Assembly: GCA_001465115.1 (NCBI GenBank)
Contig: CP013614.1
Coordinates: 496,001-560,000 of the forward strand
Direction of reading: 5' to 3'
DNA from: Enterococcus silesiacus
Lineage (GTDB): Bacteria > Bacillota > Bacilli > Lactobacillales > Enterococcaceae
DNA length: 64,000 nt
Part shown: piece by piece, positions 56,152-63,907 of the stretch
How positions within the stretch are numbered: position 1 is the first letter of the stretch
Layout: each line of letters begins with the position of its first letter
Notes under the pieces: generated by a model
Databases searched by the model: none
What the model saw: the letters and a program-made list of their open reading frames with translations, nothing else
Told to the model about the DNA's origin: nothing
Translations under genes and position numbers: made by a program

Positions 56152-56200
56152 AAAATAACAGGAAGCAAAACCAATGTTGTTTTGCTTCCTGTTATTTTTC
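56152..56200. terminator. bidirectional terminator
   Basis: Twenty-base perfect arms 56152-56171 and 56179-56198, serving the gls24 operon and the convergent ogt gene. Confidence 0.92.
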
Positions 56201-56228
56201 TGTTTTGACCGAAAAAGTAATCAATCGT

Positions 56229-56687
56229 TTAGACTGATACATTTTCAAGCTGGAGTAAAAATTTTTTAATCGTAAGTCCATCTTGTTCAGAGCTACCTAG
56301 ATAGCCCGTTAATTTTCCGTTTTTACCAATTACTCGATGACAAGGAATAATGATGGGCATCGGATTTTTACTATTTGCTTGACCAATTGCACGAACGGCT
56401 TTAGGTGAATCGACCGCTTGAGCGATAGCTAGATAGCTGCGCGTTTCGCCGTAAGGGATCTGGTATAAAGCTTCCCAGACTTTTCGTTGAAAAATAGTAC
56501 CGCAGTGAATGGATAAAGGGACGGTAAAGGATGTTCGTTTACCTGAAAAATATTCTGTGAGCTCTGTTGCTGCTTGTTCGGTATAAGTATTTGTTCGATG
56601 CTCGATAATCTCAAAAAAAGAAACGGCCGTTAGCCCTTCATTATCAGCATCTAACCAAATAAAACCAAAAGGCACACTAATTTTCAT
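56229..56687 (-). CDS. ogt: methylated-DNA--protein-cysteine methyltransferase
   Basis: It repairs O6-alkylguanine by transferring the alkyl group to its own Cys. The active site is IPCHRVIGKNG; YGETRSYLAIAQAV supplies the helix-turn-helix and arginine finger region (GETRSY..IA), and GQANSKNPMPII precedes the Cys. At 152 residues it has the short Ogt layout without an Ada regulatory domain. Minus-strand ATG with AAAGGAG upstream. Convergent with gls24. Confidence 0.94.
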   Translation of the reverse strand: MKISVPFGFIWLDADNEGLTAVSFFEIIEHRTNTYTEQAATELTEYFSGKRTSFTVPLSIHCGTIFQRKVWEALYQIPYGETRSYLAIAQAVDSPKAVRAIGQANSKNPMPIIIPCHRVIGKNGKLTGYLGSSEQDGLTIKKFLLQLENVSV

Positions 56688-56976
56688 CTTATTCTCCTTT
56701 ATTTAATTGATTTCTTTATTATACGTCATAATTGTTTTATTTGGGAAAAATTTTATGATAAACGAAACAAAACCATCGGTCAATCACTTTAAGTATCAAT
56801 TCTATCCTCCATCTTAAAAAGCAAACGGTGAGAGGACGTGTTTAAAAGATATGTGAACGCTCAAAGCAACATGAGTAAAAAGAGTTGTTGCGATTGTTTT
56901 ATTGAAGGGAACTAGTATTTATTTCTTCGGCAAGTATGGTACTATATTTTTATATACTGAAATCGGGGGCGACAGA

Positions 56977-58356
56977 ATGGAAGAGATTGTCATCTTTCAC
57001 ACGAATGATTTACATTCACATTTAGAAAATTGGCCCAAAATAAGAAGATATCTCCTCAGCCAAAAAAGAGCCTATGAACAATCAGGGAAAACGGTTTTAA
57101 CACTCGACTTAGGTGATTTTATTGATCGCTGGCATCCGTTGACAGAAGCAACTGATGGTCAAGCGAATATTGAGCTGATGAATGAAATAGGCTATGATGC
57201 AGCCACAATCGGAAATAATGAAGGGGTTGGAAATTCTAAAGAGCAGCTGAACCACTTATATGACAATGGAAACTTTGATGTTTTACTGGGAAATTTAGTT
57301 GATTTAAAGACGAGAAAGGCGCCGATTTGGGCAAAGCCCTATAAAATCATCGAAACCAAGGAAAATACTAACATCGGTCTGATTGCATTAACGGCACCTT
57401 TTCCTTTAACCTATGAGCCTAATGGCTGGGATATTCAGTCAATAAATGAGACTTTGCCATTACTAATCAGGGAAGTTCAGCCTAAATGTGACAGTTTAAT
57501 CTTAATGAGCCATTTAGGGATTGACGAAGATATAAAGATAGCCAATAGCTATCCCGAAATTGATGTCTTACTTGGCTCACATACACATCATTTATTCAAG
57601 CATGGTGAAAAGATCAATCGTACACAGCTGTCCGCTGCTGGTAAATTCGGCTACTATATTGGCGAAGTTCACTTAACCATTGATCATCATCAAATTATCC
57701 ATAGTGAGGCCAAAGCCATTCCGACAGCTGAGCTTCCAGCACTTGCGACAGATCAAAGAGAAAGTGCTGACTATCTGGCTTTAGGTCATGAATTGTTGCA
57801 AGCAAAAAAAGTTGCTCAAATCACTAAGCCTTTACTGATCGATTTGAATGCAGAACAACCATTGATCGTAACAACATTAAAAGCCTTAAAGGAAAAAGGT
57901 CAAACGGAGGTCGCTATTTTAAACAATGGCTTATTCTTATCTGATATTCCAAAAGGAATCGTAAACGAAGATCAACTACATGAGACATTGCCTCATCCAA
58001 TGCATTTGATTCGTGTGACGTTGACGGGTTCTGAACTGATCCGAATGGTCAGAGAAATGGAAAAAAATCGGCACTATTTACGGAAGTTTCCAATTACAGG
58101 AATGGGATTTCGCGGTAAAGTTTTTGGTGAGCTGTATTATGACGGGTTAGCTTATGACAAACAAAAAAGGCAAGTATTATGGAAAAGCCAGCCCGTTGAG
58201 CTAAAACGAACTTACACCTTTACAACAGTCGATCACTTTATGTTCATCCCGTTTTTCCCGACGATCGAATTAGCTGGGGAGGTAGAGTTTCTTTTTCCAG
58301 AATTCATCCGAACTGTTTTAGCCAACTACTTGAACGAGCACTACCCAATCCTATAA
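56977..58356 (+). CDS. 5'-nucleotidase/metallophosphoesterase (YunD-like)
   Basis: The 460-residue protein has an N-terminal calcineurin-like phosphoesterase domain (IVIFHTNDLHSHLENWP, LDLGDFIDRWHP, TIGNNEG, LMSHLGIDED, LGSHTHH) and a C-terminal 5'-nucleotidase domain (from about 310; AILNNGLFLSDIPKG). There is no signal peptide, so unlike secreted UshA enzymes it is probably cytosolic, as YunD. The start is ATG 56977 with GGGGGCGAC upstream; ATG 56902 lacks an SD. It precedes yutD and yutF and may be co-transcribed with them, although TATAAT at 58365 could be a separate -10. Confidence 0.88.
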   Translation: MEEIVIFHTNDLHSHLENWPKIRRYLLSQKRAYEQSGKTVLTLDLGDFIDRWHPLTEATDGQANIELMNEIGYDAATIGNNEGVGNSKEQLNHLYDNGNFDVLLGNLVDLKTRKAPIWAKPYKIIETKENTNIGLIALTAPFPLTYEPNGWDIQSINETLPLLIREVQPKCDSLILMSHLGIDEDIKIANSYPEIDVLLGSHTHHLFKHGEKINRTQLSAAGKFGYYIGEVHLTIDHHQIIHSEAKAIPTAELPALATDQRESADYLALGHELLQAKKVAQITKPLLIDLNAEQPLIVTTLKALKEKGQTEVAILNNGLFLSDIPKGIVNEDQLHETLPHPMHLIRVTLTGSELIRMVREMEKNRHYLRKFPITGMGFRGKVFGELYYDGLAYDKQKRQVLWKSQPVELKRTYTFTTVDHFMFIPFFPTIELAGEVEFLFPEFIRTVLANYLNEHYPIL

Positions 58357-58390
58357 AAACAAGGTATAATAAAATCTAGGCGGTGAAGAA

Positions 58391-59050
58391 ATGACAGAAA
58401 AAGTAAAGAAACCATATAAATCAAATAAACCAATCAAACATAAACAAGAATCGGCTACGACCTTAACAGAAGAGATCACAACGGTTCTTGAAGAGATAAA
58501 AGAAGAACCTGTCAAAGAAAAGAAAAAAGGCGAGGTTGTCACACTGATTGATGATATCCATGTGACGATCGGCGAACGGCAATATCTGTTGGTGAAAAAC
58601 CATCGGGAGGCTTTTGATGCAGAGCGTTTAGGCGAACGTTTTAGCGATGTCTTATCCAGATATGATTATATCGTTGGGGACTGGGGCTATGATCAGCTCC
58701 GCTTAAAAGGCTTTTTCAATGAAAGCAATCGTAAAGCTGCACCTGAACAAAGAATCGATACGCTAGAAGACTATCTATATGAATACTGCAATTTTGGTTG
58801 TGCTTATTTCGTAATCGAGCGTGTCGGCGGAAAACGTGAAAAACAACAAGCACGCCGCAAGAAACCAAATAAAAAACCAATTCATCAGAATCAAGCACAT
58901 ACGGAAGAAAAACGAGTGCCTGTCAATACTAATAAAACGAAGCCAGTGATCAAGAATCGTAAAGAAAATGAATCAAAAAAACCAATCATTGGTAAACAAG
59001 TAACTGATGCTAGCAAACGCTCATTTACAATTCGTCAACGTGAGGAGTAA
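58391..59050 (+). CDS. yutD: YutD-like DUF1027 protein
   Basis: The 219-residue protein has its conserved DUF1027 domain in about residues 45-155 (YLLVKNHREAFDAERLGERF, YDYIVGDWGYDQLRLKGFF, YLYEYCNFGCAYFVIER), with Lys-rich, probably disordered N- and C-terminal tails. YutD is conserved in Firmicutes without a known function. AGGCGGTG precedes the ATG. yutF starts six bases after the stop, so the two are an operon. The long basic C-terminal tail suggests nucleic-acid contact, but that is inference. Confidence 0.88.
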   Translation: MTEKVKKPYKSNKPIKHKQESATTLTEEITTVLEEIKEEPVKEKKKGEVVTLIDDIHVTIGERQYLLVKNHREAFDAERLGERFSDVLSRYDYIVGDWGYDQLRLKGFFNESNRKAAPEQRIDTLEDYLYEYCNFGCAYFVIERVGGKREKQQARRKKPNKKPIHQNQAHTEEKRVPVNTNKTKPVIKNRKENESKKPIIGKQVTDASKRSFTIRQREE

Positions 59051-59056
59051 CAAGCT

Positions 59057-59827
59057 GTGAAGAAACACTATCAAGGATATTTAATTGATTTAGACGGTAC
59101 GATTTATTTAGGTAAGGAAGTGATTCCAGCAGGAAAACGTTTTGTTGAGCAACTGGAGGAACGAAAGCTACCATTTCTATTTGTGACCAATAATACAACG
59201 AAAACACCAGCAGCGGTTGCTGATCGACTCGCTCAGGAATTTGATATCCACGTTTCAGCGAAGACTGTTTATACAGCAAGCCTTGCGACAATTGATTACA
59301 TGAAAGAGCAAGGCAAAGGAAACAAGGTCTACGTGATTGGTGAATCGGGGCTGGTTGATTTGATTTTAGCTGCTGGCTTCGAGTGGGATGAAGAGACACC
59401 AGATTTTGTTATCGTCGGACTAGATACTGATATTAACTATGAAAAATTTGCCACAGCTGCGCTTTGTATTAGAAAGGGTGCAACTTTTATTGGCACAAAT
59501 CCAGATAAGAGCATCCCAACAGAACGAGGCTTGTTGCCAGGAGCAGGTTCATTTATTGCTTTGGTGCAAACAGCGACGCAGACAGATCCAATCATGATCG
59601 GAAAACCAAATGCAATCATCATGAATGAAGCACTAAAAGTCATGCAATTGAATAAAGACGAAGTAATCATGGTTGGTGATAATTATGAAACAGATATTCA
59701 GTCTGGTCTTCAAAATGGGATTGATAGCTTACTTGTTTTATCCGGATTTACAGCGAAATCGGCCGTTCCGACTTTACCTAAACAGCCTACATATATTGTC
59801 GATTCTTTAGATGAATGGACTTTTTGA
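59057..59827 (+). CDS. yutF: HAD-superfamily phosphatase, NagD/YutF type
   Basis: The 256-residue HAD phosphatase (class IIA cap) has the nucleophile motif YLIDLDGTIYLGKEVI, LFVTNNTTKTP for motif II, GKPNAIIMNEAL with the motif III Lys, and VGDNYETDIQSG for motif IV. Substrates of YutF relatives are small sugar or nucleotide phosphates. GTG 59057 has TGAGGAG upstream. It is in line with yutD before and the TIGR01906 gene after. Confidence 0.9.
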   Translation: MKKHYQGYLIDLDGTIYLGKEVIPAGKRFVEQLEERKLPFLFVTNNTTKTPAAVADRLAQEFDIHVSAKTVYTASLATIDYMKEQGKGNKVYVIGESGLVDLILAAGFEWDEETPDFVIVGLDTDINYEKFATAALCIRKGATFIGTNPDKSIPTERGLLPGAGSFIALVQTATQTDPIMIGKPNAIIMNEALKVMQLNKDEVIMVGDNYETDIQSGLQNGIDSLLVLSGFTAKSAVPTLPKQPTYIVDSLDEWTF

Positions 59828-59828
59828 T

Positions 59829-60470
59829 ATGAAAGAAAAAAGTTGGATTTGGCGTGAACGAGCTGGAATCGTGTGTTTGATTTTAACTATTATTTCTTTA
59901 AGTATTGCGATTACCATTAACTTTCGTCTGTTATATGTTTGGGATATCGATTCATTAAATATTTTAGACTATGTAGAGATGGACAAGCCTACATTGCTAA
60001 AAAACTTTGATCAGTTGATGGCTTATTTAAATAACCCATTTATTGACACGTTAAAATTATCTGATTTTCCATCCTCTAAAAGTGGTGCATTTCATTTTTA
60101 TGAAGTAAAACGCCTGTTTTTACTTTGTTATGGTGTATTACTTGTGACGGTGATTCCAAGCGGTTTTTTTATTTTCCGTTTGATCAAGGAAAAACGCGTA
60201 TGGCGTTTGATTCGTCCCTTTCAATGGGGAATGATTATACCAGTATTTTTGGGCGCTTTAATGGCTATTGGATTCGATCAATTTTTTGTGGCATTTCATG
60301 GCGTATTTTTTAATAATGATGACTGGTTATTTGATCCGGCTGCGGATCCAATCATCAATGTCTTACCAGAAGAATATTTTATGCATAGCTTTATTTTGTT
60401 TTTTGTCTTGCTGGAACTGTTCTTCTTTATCGGAATTGTTGCTGGAAAGCGAGAGTTGAAAAAAGTATAA
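59829..60470 (+). CDS. TIGR01906 family integral membrane protein
   Basis: The 213-residue protein has four or five membrane helices (about residues 12-32, 97-118, 133-152, 187-207) and a large outside loop between helices 1 and 2 containing FPSSKSGAFHFYEVKRL, as in TIGR01906 proteins that accompany YutF in Lactobacillales. The function is unknown. I use ATG 59829, just after the yutF stop; ATG 59811 overlaps yutF by 17 bases. Neither has a strong SD, so coupling to yutF translation is likely. A terminator follows. Confidence 0.82.
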   Translation: MKEKSWIWRERAGIVCLILTIISLSIAITINFRLLYVWDIDSLNILDYVEMDKPTLLKNFDQLMAYLNNPFIDTLKLSDFPSSKSGAFHFYEVKRLFLLCYGVLLVTVIPSGFFIFRLIKEKRVWRLIRPFQWGMIIPVFLGALMAIGFDQFFVAFHGVFFNNDDWLFDPAADPIINVLPEEYFMHSFILFFVLLELFFFIGIVAGKRELKKV

Positions 60471-60480
60471 AACATATTTT

Positions 60481-60527
60481 AAGTCACTGGAAACTGTCTC
60501 AATGAAGCTGATTCTAGTGGCTTTTTT
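60481..60527 (+). terminator. rho-independent terminator
   Basis: AAGTCACTGGA (60481-60491) pairs with TCTAGTGGCTT (60513-60523) with wobbles, then T-run. It ends the yunD-type cluster. Confidence 0.8.
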
Positions 60528-60599
60528 ATTTGGTGCTATAGTCTATAAATATTTACTAACGTCAAAATTTAAGTTAAAATGATTATAGGAATAAAATCA

Positions 60600-60692
60600 C
60601 ATTATGGTTGGTAGTCCATAAATATGAAGCAATTCATATTAGTATCCTGCCCCTCCGGGTTGTCCATTTCCTGTATTAATTAAAAGGAGGGC
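60600..60692 (+). ncRNA. yjdF-motif (azaaromatic-sensing) riboswitch candidate
   Basis: The leader of the yjdF gene contains TATGG/CCATA (60603-60607 with 60616-60620), then AATATGAA/TTCATATT (60621-60628 with 60633-60640) closed by a GCAA tetraloop, then the C-rich block around CCTGCCCCTCCGGG. GCCCCTCC (60649-60656) is complementary to the SD GGAGGGC (60686-60692) apart from one bulged C. The structure and its place directly before a YjdF-family gene match the yjdF RNA motif, known to sense azaaromatic compounds and control translation. Identity was judged by eye, not by a covariance model. Confidence 0.75.
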
Positions 60693-60698
60693 ATCGTC

Positions 60699-61127
60699 AT
60701 GAAGTTAACGATTTATTTCGATGGTAGTTATTGGTATGGTTTGATTGAATACGAAGGCGTAGAAGAAGATTACCGAGCTTGTAAATATCTATTTGGTGTA
60801 GAACCTAAAACGTCAGAAGTTGAAGCGTTCATCGTAAATCAAATAGATCATATGATCTATCTTAATGATCAAAAGTTGAAAAAATCTTCTAATCAAATCA
60901 GCATCAAAAAAGAGAAAAAAATGAATCCTAAGAAAATGCAGCGCGAAATTAATAGACAAAAAAAGCAACCCATTTTATCTACTGCAGCGCAGCAATCCAT
61001 GAAAGAAGCTCAAGAACAATTTAAGCTGATCAAAAGGAAGAATTCTAAAGAACGAAAAGAGCAGATGAAAAGAGAGCAGTTTTTGTTAAAGCAAGAAAAA
61101 AAACTTCAGAAAAAAAGAGGTCATTAA
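60699..61127 (+). CDS. yjdF: YjdF family protein (DUF2992)
   Basis: The 142-residue protein has an N-terminal domain (about 1-60) beginning KLTIYFDGSYWYGLIEYE and containing YRACKYLFGVEPKTSEVEAF, then a long Lys/Gln/Glu-rich helical tail ending in basic residues (about 75-142), as in YjdF proteins. The biochemical activity is unknown; the family is tied to response to azaaromatic compounds through its riboswitch. The SD AAAAGGAGGG is within reach of the upstream anti-SD. It is monocistronic, with a terminator. Confidence 0.88.
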   Translation: MKLTIYFDGSYWYGLIEYEGVEEDYRACKYLFGVEPKTSEVEAFIVNQIDHMIYLNDQKLKKSSNQISIKKEKKMNPKKMQREINRQKKQPILSTAAQQSMKEAQEQFKLIKRKNSKERKEQMKREQFLLKQEKKLQKKRGH

Positions 61128-61435
61128 GCTTTAAATTAACTGTTAGTGCTGTCTTAAGTGCTCGTATGAAGTCCATTCTTAAGTGATGGGTTCGTACGAG
61201 TTTTTTTGTTAAATCAAATGATCATCCAAATCGGGCTAATTGCAGCTGACAAAAAGTAACGAAATCTCTTGGTCTTCATCAAAGAATTATAGGAATGCGG
61301 TATCAATAGTTAAAGTTTGTGAGAACCTATAATCAAAAATTGGTTTTGTATTGTAAGGGTTTTGATTACTATTTTTATTATACAGGTAGCTTTTTAATAA
61401 TTATTTAAGTGGAAATTTGATATAATATTAGTGGG
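61128..61435. other. intergenic interval between yjdF and the MarR gene
   Basis: It contains the yjdF terminator (61161-61208). Otherwise AT-rich with no gene, apart from a partial operator-like CAGGTAGCT at 61383-61391. Confidence 0.5.
61161..61208 (+). terminator. rho-independent terminator of yjdF
   Basis: CTCGTA (61161-61166) pairs with TACGAG (61195-61200); inner CCATT/GATGG pairing; seven T follow. Confidence 0.85.
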
Positions 61436-61480
61436 TTGACATTTAATGCAGGTACCTTTATAATATAGAACAGGTACCTG
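61436..61480 (+). promoter_or_regulatory. MarR promoter with two CAGGTACCT(G) operators
   Basis: TTGACA (61436-61441), 17-base spacer, TATAAT (61459-61464), a consensus promoter. CAGGTACCT at 61449-61457 lies in the spacer and the perfect palindrome CAGGTACCTG at 61471-61480 lies near the transcription start. Their centres are 22 bp apart, two helical turns. Repressor binding here would block RNA polymerase; the gene's own MarR product is the obvious candidate. Confidence 0.8.
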
Positions 61481-61511
61481 ATTTATATTATATATTATGG
61501 AGGAATCTATT

Positions 61512-62144
61512 ATGGAAGAACAAACATTGATGGAACAGTTTCTAAATTTGCAAGTAATGATGCAAAGATATTTTATGAAACGTCGCAGAGAATATGGACC
61601 TTTCGGTAATCCGCATAGAGGGCAAGGCAGAGTTTTAAATTTGTTAAAACTGAAACCTGAAACAACTCAAAAAGAGTTATCTTACTTGTTAGATATGCGT
61701 CCCCAATCTTTAGGTGAGCTATTAGGTAAATTGGAGAAAAATGGTTATATCAGCCGAGAACCACTTGAAAGTGACCGCCGAGTGATGGTGATCCGTTTAA
61801 CGGAAGCTGGAATGGCTGCAGCTGATAATAGTAAGCAAGAAGAAGCAACGATTTTTGATGCTTTATCAGAATCAGAACAAGAATCATTCAAAATCATCAT
61901 GGGTAAATTACTCGAAGCGCTTGAAGCTGAAATCCCTGAAGAAGAGCGTGACTTTAGAGGTTCTCATATGCGTGGCAAACATGGAGGATTCGGCCGTGGT
62001 TTTGGTGGAGGTCCTGGCAAAATGGACCCAGACTTTGATCCTCGTGACATGTTTGGATCGCCTGATTTTCCGAAAAGAGGAAAATTTGGCTTTGATTCGT
62101 TCAAACGGACTACTGAAGACGATGATGGGTTTAATGATTTTTAA
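61512..62144 (+). CDS. MarR family transcriptional regulator with Gly-rich tail
   Basis: The 210-residue protein has a MarR winged helix-turn-helix (about residues 10-130: TQKELSYLLDMRPQSLGELL as recognition region, then wing LESDRRVMVIRLTEAG), and an unusual C-terminal tail (about 150-210) rich in Gly, Arg, Phe, Asp (GGFGRGFGGGPGKMDPDFDP), probably disordered. The start is ATG 61512, seven bases after GGAGGAA; ATG 61497 precedes the SD. The promoter carries paired palindromes, so autoregulation is likely. No transporter gene follows; its targets are probably elsewhere. Confidence 0.9.
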   Translation: MEEQTLMEQFLNLQVMMQRYFMKRRREYGPFGNPHRGQGRVLNLLKLKPETTQKELSYLLDMRPQSLGELLGKLEKNGYISREPLESDRRVMVIRLTEAGMAAADNSKQEEATIFDALSESEQESFKIIMGKLLEALEAEIPEEERDFRGSHMRGKHGGFGRGFGGGPGKMDPDFDPRDMFGSPDFPKRGKFGFDSFKRTTEDDDGFNDF

Positions 62145-62166
62145 TAAACGGTGATTAAATAAGCTA

Positions 62167-62204
62167 AAACAAGCTTTCTTAAATGGGAAAGCTTGTTTTT
62201 TATT
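62167..62204 (+). terminator. rho-independent terminator of the MarR gene
   Basis: AAACAAGCTTTC (62167-62178) pairs with GAAAGCTTGTTT (62187-62198), then T residues. Confidence 0.9.
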
Positions 62205-62290
62205 ACTAATTTCAATCTGGTTTTAAAAACTAGATTGAATGTTTTTTAAAATAATGTTAAAATGTTTTAGTAAATAGAAGGAGGGATCTT

Positions 62291-62860
62291 GTGAATGAAA
62301 TAAAATCCTCTTTAGCAGTTTGGGGAAAAGAACTAGTGGACGTCCACTTGCCGCGTTGGCATGAATTACCCGAATTAGAATTGTATATGGATCAAGTAAT
62401 CACACTTGTTGAACGATACTTGTCACCAGTTATTTTAAAGGAAAAACATACCTTGCTAACCTCATCGATGGTCAATAATTATGTGAAATTAGGACTGATT
62501 CCAGCACCAAATAAAAAACGTTACAACCAAAAGCATTTAGCTTTCTTAATAGCAATTACGCTATTAAAGCAAGTTCTAACTATACCGGAAATCAAACAAG
62601 GTATTCTGTATCAAGGTGCAGCGGTTGGTATTCGTGAAGCGTATAATCTTTTTTGCGAGGAGCAAGAAGCAGCCCTATCAGTCGTTGTGGCTCAAGCTTT
62701 AGGAAATGAACCAGTTGCAGCTTTTGATCAATCAATACCAGTGGAATTTTTAATTGTAAAAGGTGCGACGTTATCATTTGCCACCAAATTATTTACTGAA
62801 AAGGTCATTGAATTAGCACAAAAAAACTTAGAAGAAGATGGAGAACAAGTGGATGAATAA
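62291..62860 (+). CDS. DUF1836 domain protein
   Basis: The 189-residue cytosolic protein carries the DUF1836 region: LPRWHELPELELYMDQVITL at residues 19-38, then the MerR-like helix-turn-helix segment LTSSMVNNYVKLGLIPAPNKKRY (about 56-78) and a helical C-terminal half. A DNA-binding role is suggested by that segment but no target is known. GTG 62291 has GAAGGAGGG upstream. The stop overlaps the degV start by 8 bases, indicating co-translation, a common pairing in Firmicutes. Confidence 0.85.
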   Translation: MNEIKSSLAVWGKELVDVHLPRWHELPELELYMDQVITLVERYLSPVILKEKHTLLTSSMVNNYVKLGLIPAPNKKRYNQKHLAFLIAITLLKQVLTIPEIKQGILYQGAAVGIREAYNLFCEEQEAALSVVVAQALGNEPVAAFDQSIPVEFLIVKGATLSFATKLFTEKVIELAQKNLEEDGEQVDE

Positions 62861-63710
62861 AGAAAAAATTGCATTATTAGTGGATTCGGGGACGGATGTG
62901 CCGCAAGAATTAGTTGAACAATATGGAATGTATATGATTCCGCTGCAAATTATTTATAAAGACCGTATTTATACCGATAAAGTAGATATCACGCCAGAAG
63001 AAGTTTATAAGCGTTTAGCTGTAGAAATTCCGAGTACATCATTGCCAGATGGAGAAACAATCACAAAAATTTTCGAAAAAATTAAAGCAGATGGCTATGA
63101 AAAAGTATTGGCTGTGACGATTTCAAGCGGATTGAGTGGAACCTTTAATGTGGTTCGTTTGATTGCAGAAGAATTTGAAGGATTAGAAACATTTGTTTTA
63201 GATACAAAAAATATCGGAATAGGCAGTGGTCTTCAAGCAATTGAAGCAGCTAAATTACTTGAAGCAGGTTTTGCGTGGAACGAAATCAAAACGAAATTAA
63301 CGAATAATGTAGCCAACGCTAAAGTCTTTTTTAATGTTGCAACGCTAGAATATTTACAAAAAGGTGGTCGAATCGGTTTAGTTGCTTCAATTTTAGGAAA
63401 TGCGTTAAAACTAAATCCGATCATTTCTTGTAATGGTGAAGGTGTTTATCATACCGTTGCTAAAGCGCGCGGCAGAAAAAAAAGCTTAGATAAAACCTTT
63501 GAATTAGTAAAAGCTTTTGTTGGGGATCATAAGAAATTTGTGTTAGCAGTTGCCCAAGGTCAAGCGGTAGAAGAGGCAGAAAGTTTTTACGAAAAGCTGA
63601 AGGAACAGTTTCCTCAAGCAGAAAAAATTTACTTTGGTACGATCAGCCCAGCTTTAGTTGTCCATACAGGACCTGGTCTTTTAGGGATCGGAATCCAACT
63701 GTTAGATTGA
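62853..63710 (+). CDS. DegV family fatty-acid-binding protein
   Basis: The 285-residue DegV-fold protein binds fatty acids. LLVDSGTDVPQELVEQYGMY is the N-terminal signature, STSLPDGETI provides the Ser/Thr loop for the carboxylate, AVTISSGLSGTFNV follows, and YLQKGGRIG lies in the second domain. It could be a FakB-type subunit delivering fatty acids to FakA kinase, whose gene is not here. ATG 62853 is used (GGAGAAC upstream); ATG 62838 would extend it by five residues. It overlaps the DUF1836 gene. A terminator follows. Confidence 0.9.
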   Translation: MNKEKIALLVDSGTDVPQELVEQYGMYMIPLQIIYKDRIYTDKVDITPEEVYKRLAVEIPSTSLPDGETITKIFEKIKADGYEKVLAVTISSGLSGTFNVVRLIAEEFEGLETFVLDTKNIGIGSGLQAIEAAKLLEAGFAWNEIKTKLTNNVANAKVFFNVATLEYLQKGGRIGLVASILGNALKLNPIISCNGEGVYHTVAKARGRKKSLDKTFELVKAFVGDHKKFVLAVAQGQAVEEAESFYEKLKEQFPQAEKIYFGTISPALVVHTGPGLLGIGIQLLD

Positions 63711-63715
63711 TGTCA

Positions 63716-63766
63716 AATACCAACAAAGGAGCATTTAATCAGATGCTTTTTGTTGGTATTTTTTTA
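63716..63766 (+). terminator. rho-independent terminator of degV
   Basis: A stem of about 20 bases starting AAATACCAACAAA (63716) and ending TTGTTGGTATTT (near 63762), with T-run. Confidence 0.88.
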
Positions 63767-63841
63767 AGTTTCCTCATATGATTATACATATCAATCATAT
63801 TGAGATATTACTCATTGAAATTTCTCTCAATTTTAGTTGAA

Positions 63842-63873
63842 ATTATCACGAAAATTTTCATGAATGTGATAAT
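63842..63873 (+). promoter_or_regulatory. inverted repeat in the aquaporin promoter region
   Basis: ATTATCAC (63842-63849) and GTGATAAT (63866-63873) are perfect 8-base arms 16 bases apart, with a GAAAATTTTC palindrome inside. The right arm includes TGATAAT, a plausible -10 box, so an operator is possible. Confidence 0.45.
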
Positions 63874-63907
63874 CTATTTAAGAATAAAAGTGAAGGGAGG
63901 GAAATCT

